The translations under genes were made by a program, and so were the position numbers. The notes below the pieces were generated by a model. The model made no database searches and was not told the origin of the DNA. It worked only from the letters and a program-made list of their open reading frames with translations. From Halopolyspora algeriensis (lineage in GTDB: Bacteria > Actinomycetota > Actinomycetes > Mycobacteriales > Pseudonocardiaceae), in the NCBI RefSeq assembly GCF_003337235.1, contig NZ_QPJC01000001.1, positions 400,353 through 464,352 on the forward strand: a stretch of 64,000 bases of DNA, read 5' to 3'. Shown here piece by piece: positions 27,692 through 37,224 of this stretch. How positions within the stretch are numbered: the stretch's first letter is position 1; each line of letters starts with the position of its first letter.

Positions 27692-28804
27692 GTGCACCGA
27701 TTGCGCCAGGAACTCGCCCGCCGTGTGCGCCGACTGATGCGAACCGGTATCCCGATCCTGCAGTGCGCCGTGTCCGCAGGCATCGCGTGGGCGTTGGCCC
27801 GATACGCGATCGGGCACCCGCAGCCGTTCTTCGCCCCGATCGCCGGGGTCATCGCGCTCGGGGTGTCGCTGGGGCAGCGAATGCGCCGTTCGCTGGAGCT
27901 GGTGGTCGGCGTCAGTATCGGAGTCGGCGTCGGTGATGTGCTGATCTCGGCCATCGGCACCGGTCCCTGGCAGATCGCACTGGTCGTGTCCCTGGCGATG
28001 AGCGCCGCGGTGTTGCTGGACAGCGGTGGTGTGATCGTCATGCAGGCCGCCTCCTCGGCGGTGCTCGTGGCCACCCTGTTGCCTCCGAGCACCGCGGGAG
28101 GACTGGACAGGATGGTCGATGCGGCGGTCGGTGGCCTGGTCGGTTTCGTCGTCGCGGCGCTGCTTCCCCAGAACCCGCTGGCCCTGGCACACCGGCACGG
28201 CCGGGTGGTGCTGGGGGCACTCGCCGACGCGCTGCGCGGTGTCGCGGGCGCGATCTCGAGCGAGGACGTGGACCTGGCCTCGGATGTGCTCGCCCGGGCA
28301 CGCCAGAGCCACCGTTCGGTGGAGGAGTTCCGCTCGGCGCTCCAGAGCGGCCAGGAGATCGCCCGGTTCGCGCCGATCCGCTGGCACCGGCGTGGCGAAC
28401 TGCAGCTTTACCAGATCGCGTCGACCCCGCTCGACCGGGCGTTGCGCAACACCCGTGTGCTGGCGCGGCGGGCACTGGCCGCACTGCGCGACGACGAGCC
28501 GGTCCCCCGTCCACTGCCTGCGCTGCTGGAGGAGCTGGCGGGGGCGGTGACGCTGCTGCGCGACGAGCTCGCCGGCGGCACGGACCCGTTGCAGGCACGG
28601 GAGGCCGCCCGTTCCGTGGCACGCCGATCCACCGTGGAGATGCTCGGGGAGTCCGACTTCTCCATGCAGGTGGTGGTCCTGCAGGTGCGCTCGATCACGG
28701 TGGATCTGCTGCAGGCGACGGGATTGAGCCGCTCCGAAGCCAACGCCGCCCTCCCCCCGCTGCACTCCCACGACGAGGAGGACGAGAAGGACGAGGCGGG
28801 CTAG
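27692..28804 (+). CDS. FUSC-family membrane protein (aromatic acid exporter-like)
   Basis: A 370-aa protein. The N-terminal ~150 residues hold about six TMs (AVSAGIAWALARYAIG, APIAGVIALGVSLGQ). A cytoplasmic helical domain rich in Arg/Glu follows. FUSC proteins are half-size relatives of AaeB/YccS efflux proteins. GTG 27692 was preferred (GAAGGA 10 nt upstream); GTG 27674 is in frame. The substrate is unknown. Confidence 0.82.
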   Translation: MHRLRQELARRVRRLMRTGIPILQCAVSAGIAWALARYAIGHPQPFFAPIAGVIALGVSLGQRMRRSLELVVGVSIGVGVGDVLISAIGTGPWQIALVVSLAMSAAVLLDSGGVIVMQAASSAVLVATLLPPSTAGGLDRMVDAAVGGLVGFVVAALLPQNPLALAHRHGRVVLGALADALRGVAGAISSEDVDLASDVLARARQSHRSVEEFRSALQSGQEIARFAPIRWHRRGELQLYQIASTPLDRALRNTRVLARRALAALRDDEPVPRPLPALLEELAGAVTLLRDELAGGTDPLQAREAARSVARRSTVEMLGESDFSMQVVVLQVRSITVDLLQATGLSRSEANAALPPLHSHDEEDEKDEAG

Positions 28805-28892
28805 GGATTTCCGTCCCGGATGGTTCCGGCACGCCCTGCGCGCACCGGCCGGGAAGGACACCGCCGGGCGCCACGTGGGAGCTCCGTGCCGG

Positions 28893-29600
28893 CTACGGCC
28901 GCACGAGCAGCAGGTCCTGCGTGTGGCGGTACCACGCCCACTTGCGCATCGGGCGTGGGTGGGCGACCCCGTCGGAGACCACCCGGGCCTCCTGGAAGCT
29001 CACCTGCGTCGCACGGCCGTAGGCCGACTCCCGGCTCTGCCGCAGCAGGAGCCACCTGCGCACGACGGTGGCTCGAAGCCCGTCCATCACGGGTGCGGGC
29101 TCGGTCGCGATCGGGTCGGCGGTGGGCTCGGGCAACGGCTCGGCGTCCGGATCGGGGGAAACCTCCAGGCCGAGCGCGGGACCGTTCAGGATTCGCTGGT
29201 CGTCGCAGTATGCTTGTCCTGTGATCGGCTCGATCACCCCGGAGGCGACGAGGACCCCGCCGTTGTCGTCCCGAATCAGCGGTGCCGGACGCGCTCGCCC
29301 CTGCAGTGCGAGCGAGAAAGCCCCTGCCGGGATGCCCCACAGTCGGCTCGCCGGCGACGTCGTCGCGGGCACATACCCCACGGTGAGCTCCTGCAGCCGA
29401 TTCTTGCGCAGCAAGCGCACCACGACGGCCGCCAGATCGGCGTCGGTACCGTGCACCACCAGCCGTTCGGACGTCTCGGCCAACAGGGGGTCGACGTCCG
29501 CCCGGTCCGGTGTGGCGGGCAGATCGACCCACCGCACACCGCCGGTGTCGGGACGTGTTGCGCGGTCGATGTTTCCGCAGGACAGTGCGATCGTCGTCAC
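28893..29600 (-). CDS. Conserved actinobacterial hypothetical protein divergent from purA
   Basis: A 235-aa soluble protein, [17 protein letters not shown]. The N-terminal half has the alternating hydrophobic pattern of an alpha/beta domain ([22 protein letters not shown]). The middle has an acidic Pro-rich insert and the end is basic with several Trp. GTG start at 29600 with CAGGAG upstream. The position beside purA recalls an uncharacterised mycobacterial gene near purA, but no function can be given. Confidence 0.75.
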   Translation of the reverse strand: MTTIALSCGNIDRATRPDTGGVRWVDLPATPDRADVDPLLAETSERLVVHGTDADLAAVVVRLLRKNRLQELTVGYVPATTSPASRLWGIPAGAFSLALQGRARPAPLIRDDNGGVLVASGVIEPITGQAYCDDQRILNGPALGLEVSPDPDAEPLPEPTADPIATEPAPVMDGLRATVVRRWLLLRQSRESAYGRATQVSFQEARVVSDGVAHPRPMRKWAWYRHTQDLLLVRP

Positions 29601-29764
29601 GTTCGGCTCCTGGTTTACCCTGTTCGCTCGGCGTAGGCGTCGCGTGGAAGCGTGGACTCCGGGGGCTCGTGGCGAAGCACGGCCGCGGCAACGACCTGCT
29701 CCTGCCGAGCTTTCACCCCGACCCGAGACAGGCGACCACCTCCAGTGACAGGTTGGAGTTTCAC

Positions 29765-31054
29765 ATGCCGGCGATCGTGCTGATCGGAGCCCAGTGGGGC
29801 GACGAGGGCAAGGGTAAGGCGACCGACTTGCTCGGCGAGCAAGCCCAGTGGGTCGTTCGCTACCAGGGCGGCAACAATGCAGGTCACACCGTGGTGCTGC
29901 CGGACGGGCAGGACTTCGCGCTGAAGTTGCTCCCCTCCGGCATCCTCAGCCCGCAAGTCCACAACGTCATCGGCAACGGCGTGGTCGTCAACCCGGAAGC
30001 TCTGCTCGAGGAGCTCGACGGGCTCGAAGCCCGCGGCGTCGACACCAGCAAGCTCTCCCTGTCCGCCGACGCGCATCTGGTCATGCCGTACCACGTGGCC
30101 ATCGATCGAGTGACGGAGCGCTACCTGGGCAAGAAGCAGATCGGCACCACCGGGCGCGGGATCGGCCCCTGCTACCAGGACAAGGTCGCCAGGGTCGGAG
30201 TTCGTGCGCAGGACGTGCTCGACGAGAAGATCCTGCGCCAGAAGGTGGAGGCCGCCCTGGAGTACAAGAACCAGGTGCTGGTCAAGGTCTACAACCGCCG
30301 GGCCATGGATCCCGGCGAGGTCGTGGACACGGTGCTGGCCCAGAGCGAGAAGTTCGCCGGGCGGATCGCCGAGACCAAGACCATGCTCAACCGGGCACTG
30401 GCGCGGGAGGAAACGGTGCTGCTGGAAGGTTCCCAGGGCACCCTGCTCGACGTCGACCACGGCACCTACCCCTTCGTGACCTCCTCGAACCCGACCTCGG
30501 GCGGGGCGTGCGCCGGCTCGGGCATCGGTCCGACACGGATCAACGCGGTGATCGGCATCCTCAAGGCCTACACCACGCGCGTGGGGGCGGGCCCGTTCCC
30601 GACCGAACTGACCGACGCGGCGGGTGAGAACCTGCGCCAGGTCGGTGGTGAGGTCGGCGTCAACACCGGCAGGAACCGCCGTACCGGCTGGTTCGACGCG
30701 GTGATCGCCCGGTACGCGACCCATGTCAACGGCATCACCGACTACTTCCTGACGAAGCTGGATGTGCTGTCCGGTCTGGAGACCATCCCGGTCTGCGTCG
30801 CCTACGACATCGACGGGATGCGCGTGTCGGACATGCCGATGACGCAGACCGGGGTGCACCACGCCGTGCCGGTGTACGAGGAGATGCCGGGATGGCGGGA
30901 GGACATCAGCGGGGCCCGCTCGTTCGAGGATCTGCCGCCGAACGCACGTGCCTACATCCAGCGTCTGGAGGAACTGGCCGAATCGCGGATCTCGGCCATC
31001 GGTGTCGGCCCCGGCAGGGACCAGACCATTGTTCGCCACACCATGACCGGATGA
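29765..31054 (+). CDS. purA: Adenylosuccinate synthetase
   Basis: IMP + Asp + GTP to adenylosuccinate, the first committed AMP step. The 429-aa protein has the GTP-loop [27 protein letters not shown], the IMP site [36 protein letters not shown] and the C-terminal [13 protein letters not shown] 29765 with GGAG upstream. The 164 nt between this gene and the divergent hypothetical must hold both promoters. purB, which acts next, lies 8 kb downstream. Confidence 0.97.
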   Translation: MPAIVLIGAQWGDEGKGKATDLLGEQAQWVVRYQGGNNAGHTVVLPDGQDFALKLLPSGILSPQVHNVIGNGVVVNPEALLEELDGLEARGVDTSKLSLSADAHLVMPYHVAIDRVTERYLGKKQIGTTGRGIGPCYQDKVARVGVRAQDVLDEKILRQKVEAALEYKNQVLVKVYNRRAMDPGEVVDTVLAQSEKFAGRIAETKTMLNRALAREETVLLEGSQGTLLDVDHGTYPFVTSSNPTSGGACAGSGIGPTRINAVIGILKAYTTRVGAGPFPTELTDAAGENLRQVGGEVGVNTGRNRRTGWFDAVIARYATHVNGITDYFLTKLDVLSGLETIPVCVAYDIDGMRVSDMPMTQTGVHHAVPVYEEMPGWREDISGARSFEDLPPNARAYIQRLEELAESRISAIGVGPGRDQTIVRHTMTG

Positions 31055-31083
31055 TGTGTGGGCTGGCCGGCCTTGTACGCGGG

Positions 31084-31130
31084 TGGCGGTTGCGTGCGTG
31101 AGAAGGAAGCGGTCGGCGCCGCTTGCCCGG
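31084..31130 (-). repeat. Dispersed intergenic repeat, family 2, copy B
   Basis: On the minus strand it reads AAGCGGC...CCGCTT..CACGCACGCAA and matches copy C (48834-48884) at 33 of 38 core positions, all differences being transitions. The internal hairpin AAGCGG/CCGCTT (31107-31124) may serve as the purA terminator. Confidence 0.6.
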
Positions 31131-31188
31131 CGACCGGTCCGAGCGCGCAGAGGCCACCGATGTTGTGTCGGGGCGAGGGAACCCGCTC

Positions 31189-31920
31189 ATGACGCCGGGC
31201 ACGGTGGTGCTGGTCGTGGCCGCGGTGTTCGTGGCCTCGATGGTGCGGGCCACGTTCGGATTCGGTGAGGCCGTGGTGGGCATGCCTCTGCTGGCACTGC
31301 TGCCGATCGGCCTGCACACCGCGATTTCCCTGATCGGACTGACCGGGCTGACCGTGGCCCTGCTCGCCGTGATCACGGGATGGCGGCACGTGGACCGGCC
31401 GGTGCTCGCGCGACTCGCCTGCGCGACCGTGGCCGGCATCCCCGTCGGCCTGGCGCTGGTCACGCTCGCCCCGGCGACCGTGGTCGGCACGACCCTCGGG
31501 GTGTTCCTCGTCGCCTACGGCGGTTGCTCGCTGGCCCGGCCGGGACCGTCACGGCTGTCCCGACCGGGGTGGGCACTGCCGTTCGGCTTCGCCGCCGGAG
31601 CCCTGGGCAGCGCCTACAACTTCAACGGCGTACCCGTGGTCGTCTACGGCACGCTGCGCCAATGGGACCCGCACCGGTTTCGCGGCACTCTCCAGGCCCA
31701 CTTTCTGGTTTCCGGCGTCCTCGTGGTCACAGGTCAGGGGCTGGGTGGGCTGTGGACACCGGACCTGTTCGGCCTCTACGGACTGGCTCTGCCGACCATC
31801 CTCGCCGCGACCGCGCTGGGGACGATGCTGCACCGGCGCATCCCCGCCGAGCGCTTCAGCCGCATCGTCCACGTCGTCGTCATCGCCCTGGGCGCCGTGC
31901 TCGTGCTCAACCCGGCGTAG
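31189..31920 (+). CDS. TSUP-family permease (TauE/SafE type)
   Basis: A 243-aa protein with about eight TMs in two repeats. The repeats carry the family motif, RATFGFGEAVVGMPLLALL in the first half and AAGALGSAYNFNGVPVVVYG in the second. TSUP proteins export sulfite or organosulfonates or move other anions; the substrate is unknown here. ATG 31189 was chosen behind GAGGGA. Confidence 0.88.
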   Translation: MTPGTVVLVVAAVFVASMVRATFGFGEAVVGMPLLALLPIGLHTAISLIGLTGLTVALLAVITGWRHVDRPVLARLACATVAGIPVGLALVTLAPATVVGTTLGVFLVAYGGCSLARPGPSRLSRPGWALPFGFAAGALGSAYNFNGVPVVVYGTLRQWDPHRFRGTLQAHFLVSGVLVVTGQGLGGLWTPDLFGLYGLALPTILAATALGTMLHRRIPAERFSRIVHVVVIALGAVLVLNPA

Positions 31921-32125
31921 CTCGCTCGCATCCCGGCGGCAGGCCGAGTTCCGGGAGCTCCGGCTCCACTCCTGCCGCGCGAGGACGGCCGGTCGGGGTG
32001 GTCGGTGAAGATCCCGTCGACATCCCGGGCGAACGTTGTCGGGTCGTGTTCCGAGCCCCTGACCGGTGCGCACGGGACGGGGGCGGGACCCACCCGCCAC
32101 CGGCGGAGGATTTACGCTGCTGGCC

Positions 32126-33388
32126 GTGCGCATCCTCGTGATTGGTGGCGGCGGCAGGGAGCACGCGATCGTGCTGGCGCTGTCCCACGACCCGTCGGTG
32201 ACCGCCCTGGCCTGCGCCCCCGGTAACGCGGGCACCGCGGCCCTGGCCGAGTCCTACGGTGTGAACGTCTCCGAACCCGATGAGGTGGCCGGGCTGGCCA
32301 CGGACTGGCGTGCCGATCTGGTGGTCCTCGGCCCAGAGGCACCGCTGGTCACCGGTGCTGCCGATGCCGTCAGGGCCGCGGGTATCGCCTGTTTCGGCCC
32401 TTCGAGGGCCGCCGCCCGCATCGAGGGCTCCAAGTCGTTCGCCAAGGATGTGATGCACGCGGCCGGCGTGCCCACCGCACACGGCGAGACCGTGGACAAC
32501 CCGGCGAAGCTGGATGCGGCGCTGGTGCGGTTCGGCCCCACCTGGGTGGTCAAGGACGACGGCCTGGCCGGCGGCAAGGGCGTCCTGGTCACCGGCGACT
32601 TCGACCAGGCCAGGGCGCACGCGCTCAAACTGCTCGAGGAGGGCCACCCGGTACTGCTCGAAAGCTTCCTGGACGGCCCGGAAGCCTCCCTGTTCTGCCT
32701 GGTCGACGGGGCGACCGTCGTACCGCTGTTGCCCGCGCAGGACTTCAAGCGCGTCGGCAACGGCGATACCGGGCCGAACACCGGTGGCATGGGCGCCTAT
32801 GCCCCGCTGCCCTGGGCACCGGACAGTCTGGTCGACGACGTCGTGCGCACGATCGTGCAGCCGACCGTCGACGAGATGGCCCGCCGGGGCACACCGTTCT
32901 CCGGACTGCTCTACGCGGGCCTGGCGCTGACCTCCAGCGGCCCGCAGGTGGTCGAATTCAACTGTCGGTTCGGGGACCCGGAGACGCAGGCGGTGCTGTC
33001 GTTGCTGCGCACACCGCTGGGATCGCTGCTCGATGCGACCGCACGCGGGGAACTCGCCACCCATCCGGCACCGGAGTGGGACTCCGGCTCCGCGGTGACC
33101 GTGGTGTTGGCCGCCGAGGGATATCCGGGACGACCGCGCGTGGACGAGGTGATCACCGGCGGCGATGCCCCGGGCGTCCTGCATTCCGGCACCAGGCGCC
33201 GGGAGGACGGCACCGTGCTGTCGGCAGGCGGGCGCGTGCTCTCGGTCGTGGCGGGTGGTCCGGACCTGGCAGCGGCCCGCGAGGAGGTTTACCGGCGGGT
33301 CGACGGCGTGCACCTGCCCGGCGCGCACTACCGCACCGACATCGCCCTGCGCGCCGCCCGAGGCGAGGTCGCCCTGCCCGCCGTCTGA
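32126..33388 (+). CDS. purD: Phosphoribosylamine-glycine ligase (GARS)
   Basis: ATP-grasp enzyme of purine synthesis joining glycine to PRA. The 420-aa protein begins VRILVIGGGGREHAI and has GPEAPLVTGAAD, the ATP-grasp segment KDDGLAGGKGVLVT, PAQDFKRVGNGDTGPNTGGMGAY (family signature) and FNCRFGDPETQAVL. GTG 32126; the nearest RBS-like GGAGGA is 16 nt away, so the true start may differ slightly. Confidence 0.96.
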   Translation: MRILVIGGGGREHAIVLALSHDPSVTALACAPGNAGTAALAESYGVNVSEPDEVAGLATDWRADLVVLGPEAPLVTGAADAVRAAGIACFGPSRAAARIEGSKSFAKDVMHAAGVPTAHGETVDNPAKLDAALVRFGPTWVVKDDGLAGGKGVLVTGDFDQARAHALKLLEEGHPVLLESFLDGPEASLFCLVDGATVVPLLPAQDFKRVGNGDTGPNTGGMGAYAPLPWAPDSLVDDVVRTIVQPTVDEMARRGTPFSGLLYAGLALTSSGPQVVEFNCRFGDPETQAVLSLLRTPLGSLLDATARGELATHPAPEWDSGSAVTVVLAAEGYPGRPRVDEVITGGDAPGVLHSGTRRREDGTVLSAGGRVLSVVAGGPDLAAAREEVYRRVDGVHLPGAHYRTDIALRAARGEVALPAV

Positions 33389-33420
33389 ACGTCGACCGTC
33401 CCCCCTCGTCACAACCCCGA

Positions 33421-33435
33421 GGTTCCCCGGGAACC
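33421..33435. terminator. Small palindrome between convergent purD and aldolase genes
   Basis: GGTTCC-CCG-GGAACC, in the 131 nt between the two stops. Only a 6-bp stem. Confidence 0.35.
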
Positions 33436-33519
33436 GAAGCAGACAGGGGTTCATCGGCGCCGGATTCCGTCACTGTGGACAGCAGCGGACACCGCCGTGC
33501 CCGCTCGGCACGCGCCGTT

Positions 33520-34542
33520 TCACTGCTGATTGCTGCCGATCCTGCGCAGGACTTCCTCGATGTCGGCCTTGCCGACGTTGCGGTGCGTGACGAAGCGCAG
33601 TTGTCCCTCCATCGGCACCGCGAGCACGCCTGCATCCTCCAGACGTGCCAACGTCAGGCGCACGTCCGGGACCGACGCCAGGACGATGTTCGTGTGCGGA
33701 GGGGTGACGTCCCAGCCGAGCTCGGTGAGTCCTTCGGCCAACCTGGTCGCATTGCCGTGGTCGGCGGCCAGCGCGTCGATACGGTCGAGTGCGACGAGCC
33801 CGGCCGCGGCCAGCACGCCGCCCTGGCGCACTCCACCGCCGAGCATCTTGCGCATCCGGCGTGCTTCGGTGATGAACTCGTCGCTGCCTGCGACGACCGA
33901 GCCGACCGGCGCCCCGAGTCCCTTGCTCAGGCAGGCCTGCACCGTGTCCACACCCACGGTCAGCGCGGCAGGGGGCACACCGAGGGCGACGGCGGCGTTC
34001 CAGATTCGAGCACCGTCGAGATGCACGCGCAGCCCGCCGTCGCGGGCCGCCGCGGCGAGCTGCGCGTGCTCGTGCGGAGGAACGACCACACCGCCCGCGC
34101 CGTTGTGGGTGTTTTCCAGGCACAGCAGTGTCGTACGCAGGGCATCGAAGCGCGAGCCCGCACCGGCGTAGTTCCGTACGGTATCGGCGGGGGGTCTGCC
34201 CGGACCCGCATCCCAGGACAGCGGCTCGGGCATGCCTCCCGCCAGCCATGCGGCGGAGCCGAGCTCGTGGGTCAGCACGTGCGAGCCGCGCGGTGCCAGA
34301 AACCGGTCACCGCGCTGCAGGTGCAGCGCCAGCGCGATCAGGTTTCCCATCGTTCCGCTGGGGACCCACAGTGCGTCGGCGGTACCGAGCAGTCTGGCTG
34401 CCCTGGTCTCCAGCTCGCGCATGGTGGGATCGCGGTCCAGCACGTCATCACCGACCTCGGCTGCGGCCATGGCCGTGGCCATCCGCTCGTCGGGACGCGT
34501 GACCGTGTCGGAACGAAGGTCGATCGGCGCCAGTTTGGTCAC
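33520..34542 (-). CDS. ltaE: Low-specificity L-threonine aldolase
   Basis: PLP enzyme cleaving threonine to glycine and acetaldehyde. The 340-aa fold-type I protein has the N-terminal signature IDLRSDTVTRPDERM, VPSGTMGNL, LENTHNGAGG, HLDGARIWNA (PLP-Asp) and the Schiff-base Lys in CLSKGLGAPVGS. GTG start at 34542. It is opposite to purD and the sigma gene. Confidence 0.93.
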   Translation of the reverse strand: MTKLAPIDLRSDTVTRPDERMATAMAAAEVGDDVLDRDPTMRELETRAARLLGTADALWVPSGTMGNLIALALHLQRGDRFLAPRGSHVLTHELGSAAWLAGGMPEPLSWDAGPGRPPADTVRNYAGAGSRFDALRTTLLCLENTHNGAGGVVVPPHEHAQLAAAARDGGLRVHLDGARIWNAAVALGVPPAALTVGVDTVQACLSKGLGAPVGSVVAGSDEFITEARRMRKMLGGGVRQGGVLAAAGLVALDRIDALAADHGNATRLAEGLTELGWDVTPPHTNIVLASVPDVRLTLARLEDAGVLAVPMEGQLRFVTHRNVGKADIEEVLRRIGSNQQ

Positions 34543-34696
34543 AATCAGATCACATCATATATATCCGGTTTCGAAAAACCGTGTCCGGCCAACGCGCGAA
34601 GGGGGTGATGCGAATCTCCTCGATGCGACATGCAACCGTGAGGCGGGGACGAGCCGTCCAAGCAAGTGCAAGCACACAAGGAGCGGAGAGTTCCGC

Positions 34697-35233
34697 GTGG
34701 ACGAGCGCGAAGAACAGGAGTTCGCGGAGTACTTCGCGGCTCGGCGAGAGGCGGTGCGTCGGATGGCGTACATGATGTGCGGTGACTGGCACCGCGCGGA
34801 TGATCTCGCCCAGACGGCGTTCATCGCGTTGCACCGCCGGTGGCGCAAGGTGCGGGACAAGGGATCCCTGGATGCCTACGTCCGTCGCACCTTGACGCGG
34901 GCGGTCATCGACGAGTCCCGCAGGCCCTGGCGGCGCGAGCGTGCCGTCGAGGTCCTGCCGGACACTCCTTCCGACTCCGAGGACGTGGCGACATCCGTGG
35001 CCACGCGGCGCACGTTGATGGCGGGCCTGCGGAAGGTCCCGCCGAAGCAGCGCGCCGTGCTGGTGCTGCGGTATCTGGAGGGACTCGACGTAGCGGGGGT
35101 TGCCGAGATCATGAAGTGCAGCGAGGGGAATGTGAAAAGCCAGTCCGCCCGAGGGCTGGAAACGCTGCGGGAAGCTCTCGGTGACGAATTCGATCATGTG
35201 CGCCCGACATCGGGAGGAGGTGCAGGCAAGTGA
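34697..35233 (+). CDS. SigE-family ECF sigma factor (pair 1)
   Basis: A 178-aa sigma factor. Region 2 is RRMAYMMCGDWHRADDLAQTAFIAL; region 4 is KVPPKQRAVLVLRYLEGLDVAGVAEIMKCSEGNVKSQ. It is a close paralogue of the gene at 37225 (both carry CGDWH..A(D/E)DL). GTG 34697, GGAGAG 7 nt upstream; the long in-frame upstream reading is non-coding. The stop overlaps the start of its partner (GTGA). Confidence 0.92.
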   Translation: MDEREEQEFAEYFAARREAVRRMAYMMCGDWHRADDLAQTAFIALHRRWRKVRDKGSLDAYVRRTLTRAVIDESRRPWRRERAVEVLPDTPSDSEDVATSVATRRTLMAGLRKVPPKQRAVLVLRYLEGLDVAGVAEIMKCSEGNVKSQSARGLETLREALGDEFDHVRPTSGGGAGK

Positions 35234-35919
35234 ACGAGCGGGAGCTCGAAGAGCTGTTCCGCGACGCGGCCCGCGCCGCCCCTCCGGCCTCCTTCGACGA
35301 GCAGGACATCTCCCGAGGAGCGCGCCGCGTGACGGCTCGCAGGCGCATGGCCACTGCCGGGAGCTCCCTGGCCGTCGCCGCGGTTCTGGTGGGAGGACTC
35401 GGCGCGGGCACGGGAATGTTCACTCCCGACGAGAGCACGCAGGCCGGTCCGACACCGGGGGGAGTCCGGCAGCCGTCGCAGGAGCAGCCCCCGCGCACGG
35501 GCCCGAATGGCACCGGGCCGACCGTGCTCGGAGGGCCCCTGACCGGGCAGGGCAGCTGCGGTCCTCCGGATCGGGAGCTGGCGGACGCACTGGCGCAGCA
35601 GCTGCCCGAGGCCACCCGGGCGACGACACCGGTGGCCGCGACCAGCTGTCCCACGGGATCGCGGACCGCTTCCTTCCAGGTGCGGCAGGGCGCGACGGCG
35701 GGCAATGTCACCGTGCTCCTGGCTCCTGCCGAGTCCGTACCGCCGGAGCAGCGCAGGTCCGGCGAGCATCGGCGGCCCGACGGCACCCGGCAGGTCACCG
35801 ACGAGGTGGACGGCGGGCACATTCTGATGGTGCGCAGCAGCCCCGACTCCGGGTCCTCGGCCGCTCCCTACGCCGACCGGTTGCCTGCGATCGCGGATCA
35901 CCTCGCCGACCGCTTCTGA
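35230..35919 (+). CDS. One-TM membrane protein, probable sigma-factor partner (pair 1)
   Basis: A 229-aa protein with about 40 cytoplasmic residues (MNERELEELFRDAAR..FDEQDISRGARRV), one TM (SSLAVAAVLVGGLGAG) and a Pro/Thr-rich extracytoplasmic domain with two Cys. No zinc-binding anti-sigma motif is present. A regulatory role is inferred only from the GTGA overlap and the topology. A second such pair lies at 37.2-38.6 kb. Confidence 0.82.
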   Translation: MNERELEELFRDAARAAPPASFDEQDISRGARRVTARRRMATAGSSLAVAAVLVGGLGAGTGMFTPDESTQAGPTPGGVRQPSQEQPPRTGPNGTGPTVLGGPLTGQGSCGPPDRELADALAQQLPEATRATTPVAATSCPTGSRTASFQVRQGATAGNVTVLLAPAESVPPEQRRSGEHRRPDGTRQVTDEVDGGHILMVRSSPDSGSSAAPYADRLPAIADHLADRF

Positions 35920-35937
35920 GGATCGTTCTCATCGCGA

Positions 35938-35965
35938 GCAGGCGCTGTGGTCGGTGACCGCCTGC
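35938..35965 (+). terminator. Hairpin after sigma/partner pair 1
   Basis: GCAGGCG and CGCCTGC with a 14-nt loop, 19 nt after the stop. Confidence 0.45.
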
Positions 35966-36045
35966 CGGGAAACGGCCCGTGGCCGCTCGACCCCACCGGG
36001 GGTTCCGCCGCCCGCACCGCCACGCACGCCAAGCCGCACATCCCT

Positions 36046-36069
36046 TTATTGGTACGGTCGTCCCAATAA
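36046..36069. promoter_or_regulatory. Putative TetR operator of the SMR-tetR unit
   Basis: A 24-bp near-perfect palindrome with arms TTATTGGTACGG and TCGTCCCAATAA (10 of 12 positions pair), 43 nt upstream of the SMR start. Its size, symmetry and position suit autoregulation by the TetR protein two genes along; this is inferred. Confidence 0.65.
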
Positions 36070-36111
36070 GTGGTAAGGCGAGAGCGAACGTGCGGGAAGG
36101 CGGCATCGCGC

Positions 36112-36435
36112 ATGGCGTGGATCGTGCTGATGGTCTCCGGGGTGCTCGAAGCGGGCTGGGCCATCGCCCTGAAGCTCTCCGCGGGCTTCAGCAAGCTCGT
36201 TCCCAGCCTGTGGTTCCTCGTGCTCGCGGCGATGAGCTTTTCCGGGCTGGCATGGGCGATGCGGGTCCTGCCCGCAGGGCCCGCTTATGCGGTGTGGACC
36301 GGCATCGGTGCCGCCCTGACAGCCGCGATCGGCATGGTCTGGCTCGGTGAGAGCGTCTCGGTGCTCAAGCTCGTGTCCTTGGTGCTCATCGTGGCCGGGG
36401 TGATCGGGCTGAACCTGGCAGGGACGGGGCACTGA
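36112..36435 (+). CDS. SMR-family transporter, SugE/Gdx-like
   Basis: A 107-aa four-TM antiporter subunit that dimerises. MAWIVLMVSGVLEAGWAIALK (essential Glu in TM1), LSAGFSKLVPS and GPAYAVWTGIGAALTA closely follow the SugE/Gdx subgroup, known to export guanidinium and some quaternary ammonium compounds. ATG 36112 with GGAAGG upstream. It is followed 38 nt later by tetR. No guanidine riboswitch was recognised. Confidence 0.9.
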   Translation: MAWIVLMVSGVLEAGWAIALKLSAGFSKLVPSLWFLVLAAMSFSGLAWAMRVLPAGPAYAVWTGIGAALTAAIGMVWLGESVSVLKLVSLVLIVAGVIGLNLAGTGH

Positions 36436-36473
36436 GCTCGTCGAGAGCGAACACGCGAAGAGGACCGGCACTC

Positions 36474-37058
36474 ATGACGGCGGCCAGCACACCGAAAGGT
36501 GAGCGACGCAGGCAGGCACTGGTGGAGGCAGCCGCGCAGCTGTTGGCGGAAGGGGGCTTCGAGGCGATCCGGCATCGGGCCGTGGCCGAACGTGCGGCAT
36601 TGCCTCTCGCCTCCACCACCTACTACTTCAACTCCCTCGACGAGCTGATCTCCGCAGCCGTCGAGCACGCGGCACAGGCGGAACTCGAAGCGGGACGCCG
36701 GCGGCTCGCCGAGCTTACCGAAGAGCACCACAACGCCGACTCGATGATCGAGCTGATGCTGGACCTGCTGCTGGGCACCCGCTCCAGAGACGGTGGGCTC
36801 GATCAGGTGCTGCTGCGTTACGAACGGCTGGTCGGCTCCCCGCGCCGCCCGTACCTGGCGCCGTTGATGCGGGAACTCTCCGCCCGGTTGCACGACCTGC
36901 TCACCGAGATCCTCGCGCACTTCGGGGTGGACATCGGCAGGCAGCACCTGCTCGAACTGATCATGCTGGTCGACGGCGCGGTGGTCAACGCACTGATCGA
37001 AAGCGACCCCGACCCGCGCGCCACGGCTCGCCGGGTACTGCACTCCCGGCTGGGTTGA
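36474..37058 (+). CDS. TetR-family repressor of the SMR unit
   Basis: A 194-aa protein. The N-terminal HTH is RQALVEAAAQLLAEGGFEAI..VAERAALPLASTTYYFNSLDELI, with YYFNSLDEL as the usual end of helix 4. The C-terminal domain is helical and would bind ligand. ATG 36474. Cotranscribed with the SMR gene and probably binds the palindrome at 36046-36069. Confidence 0.9.
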   Translation: MTAASTPKGERRRQALVEAAAQLLAEGGFEAIRHRAVAERAALPLASTTYYFNSLDELISAAVEHAAQAELEAGRRRLAELTEEHHNADSMIELMLDLLLGTRSRDGGLDQVLLRYERLVGSPRRPYLAPLMRELSARLHDLLTEILAHFGVDIGRQHLLELIMLVDGAVVNALIESDPDPRATARRVLHSRLG

Positions 37059-37224
37059 ACTCCCCGCCGGACCGAATTCCCCGCCGGACCGACGGCGCGA
37101 CTTCCGCATCGCCCTCTCGGGCAGCCGCACGCAGGAGATCGTCCGCGCAACCACTCGAGCCGGGCAACCTCGCCGATCACGTCCGCGTAGTAGGGGGTGG
37201 TAGCGCGGAAAGGAGCACCCATCG

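Noticed and set aside
35970-36111. Guanidine riboswitch before the SugE/Gdx-like gene
   Set aside because: No conserved guanidine-I, -II or -III motifs (such as paired ACGG loops or the ykkC core) were found; the palindrome explains the region better.
37055-37100. Short tandem CCCCGCCGGACCGA repeat after the second TetR gene
   Set aside because: Only two units of about 15 nt in a spacer; low information and no symmetry to suggest function.
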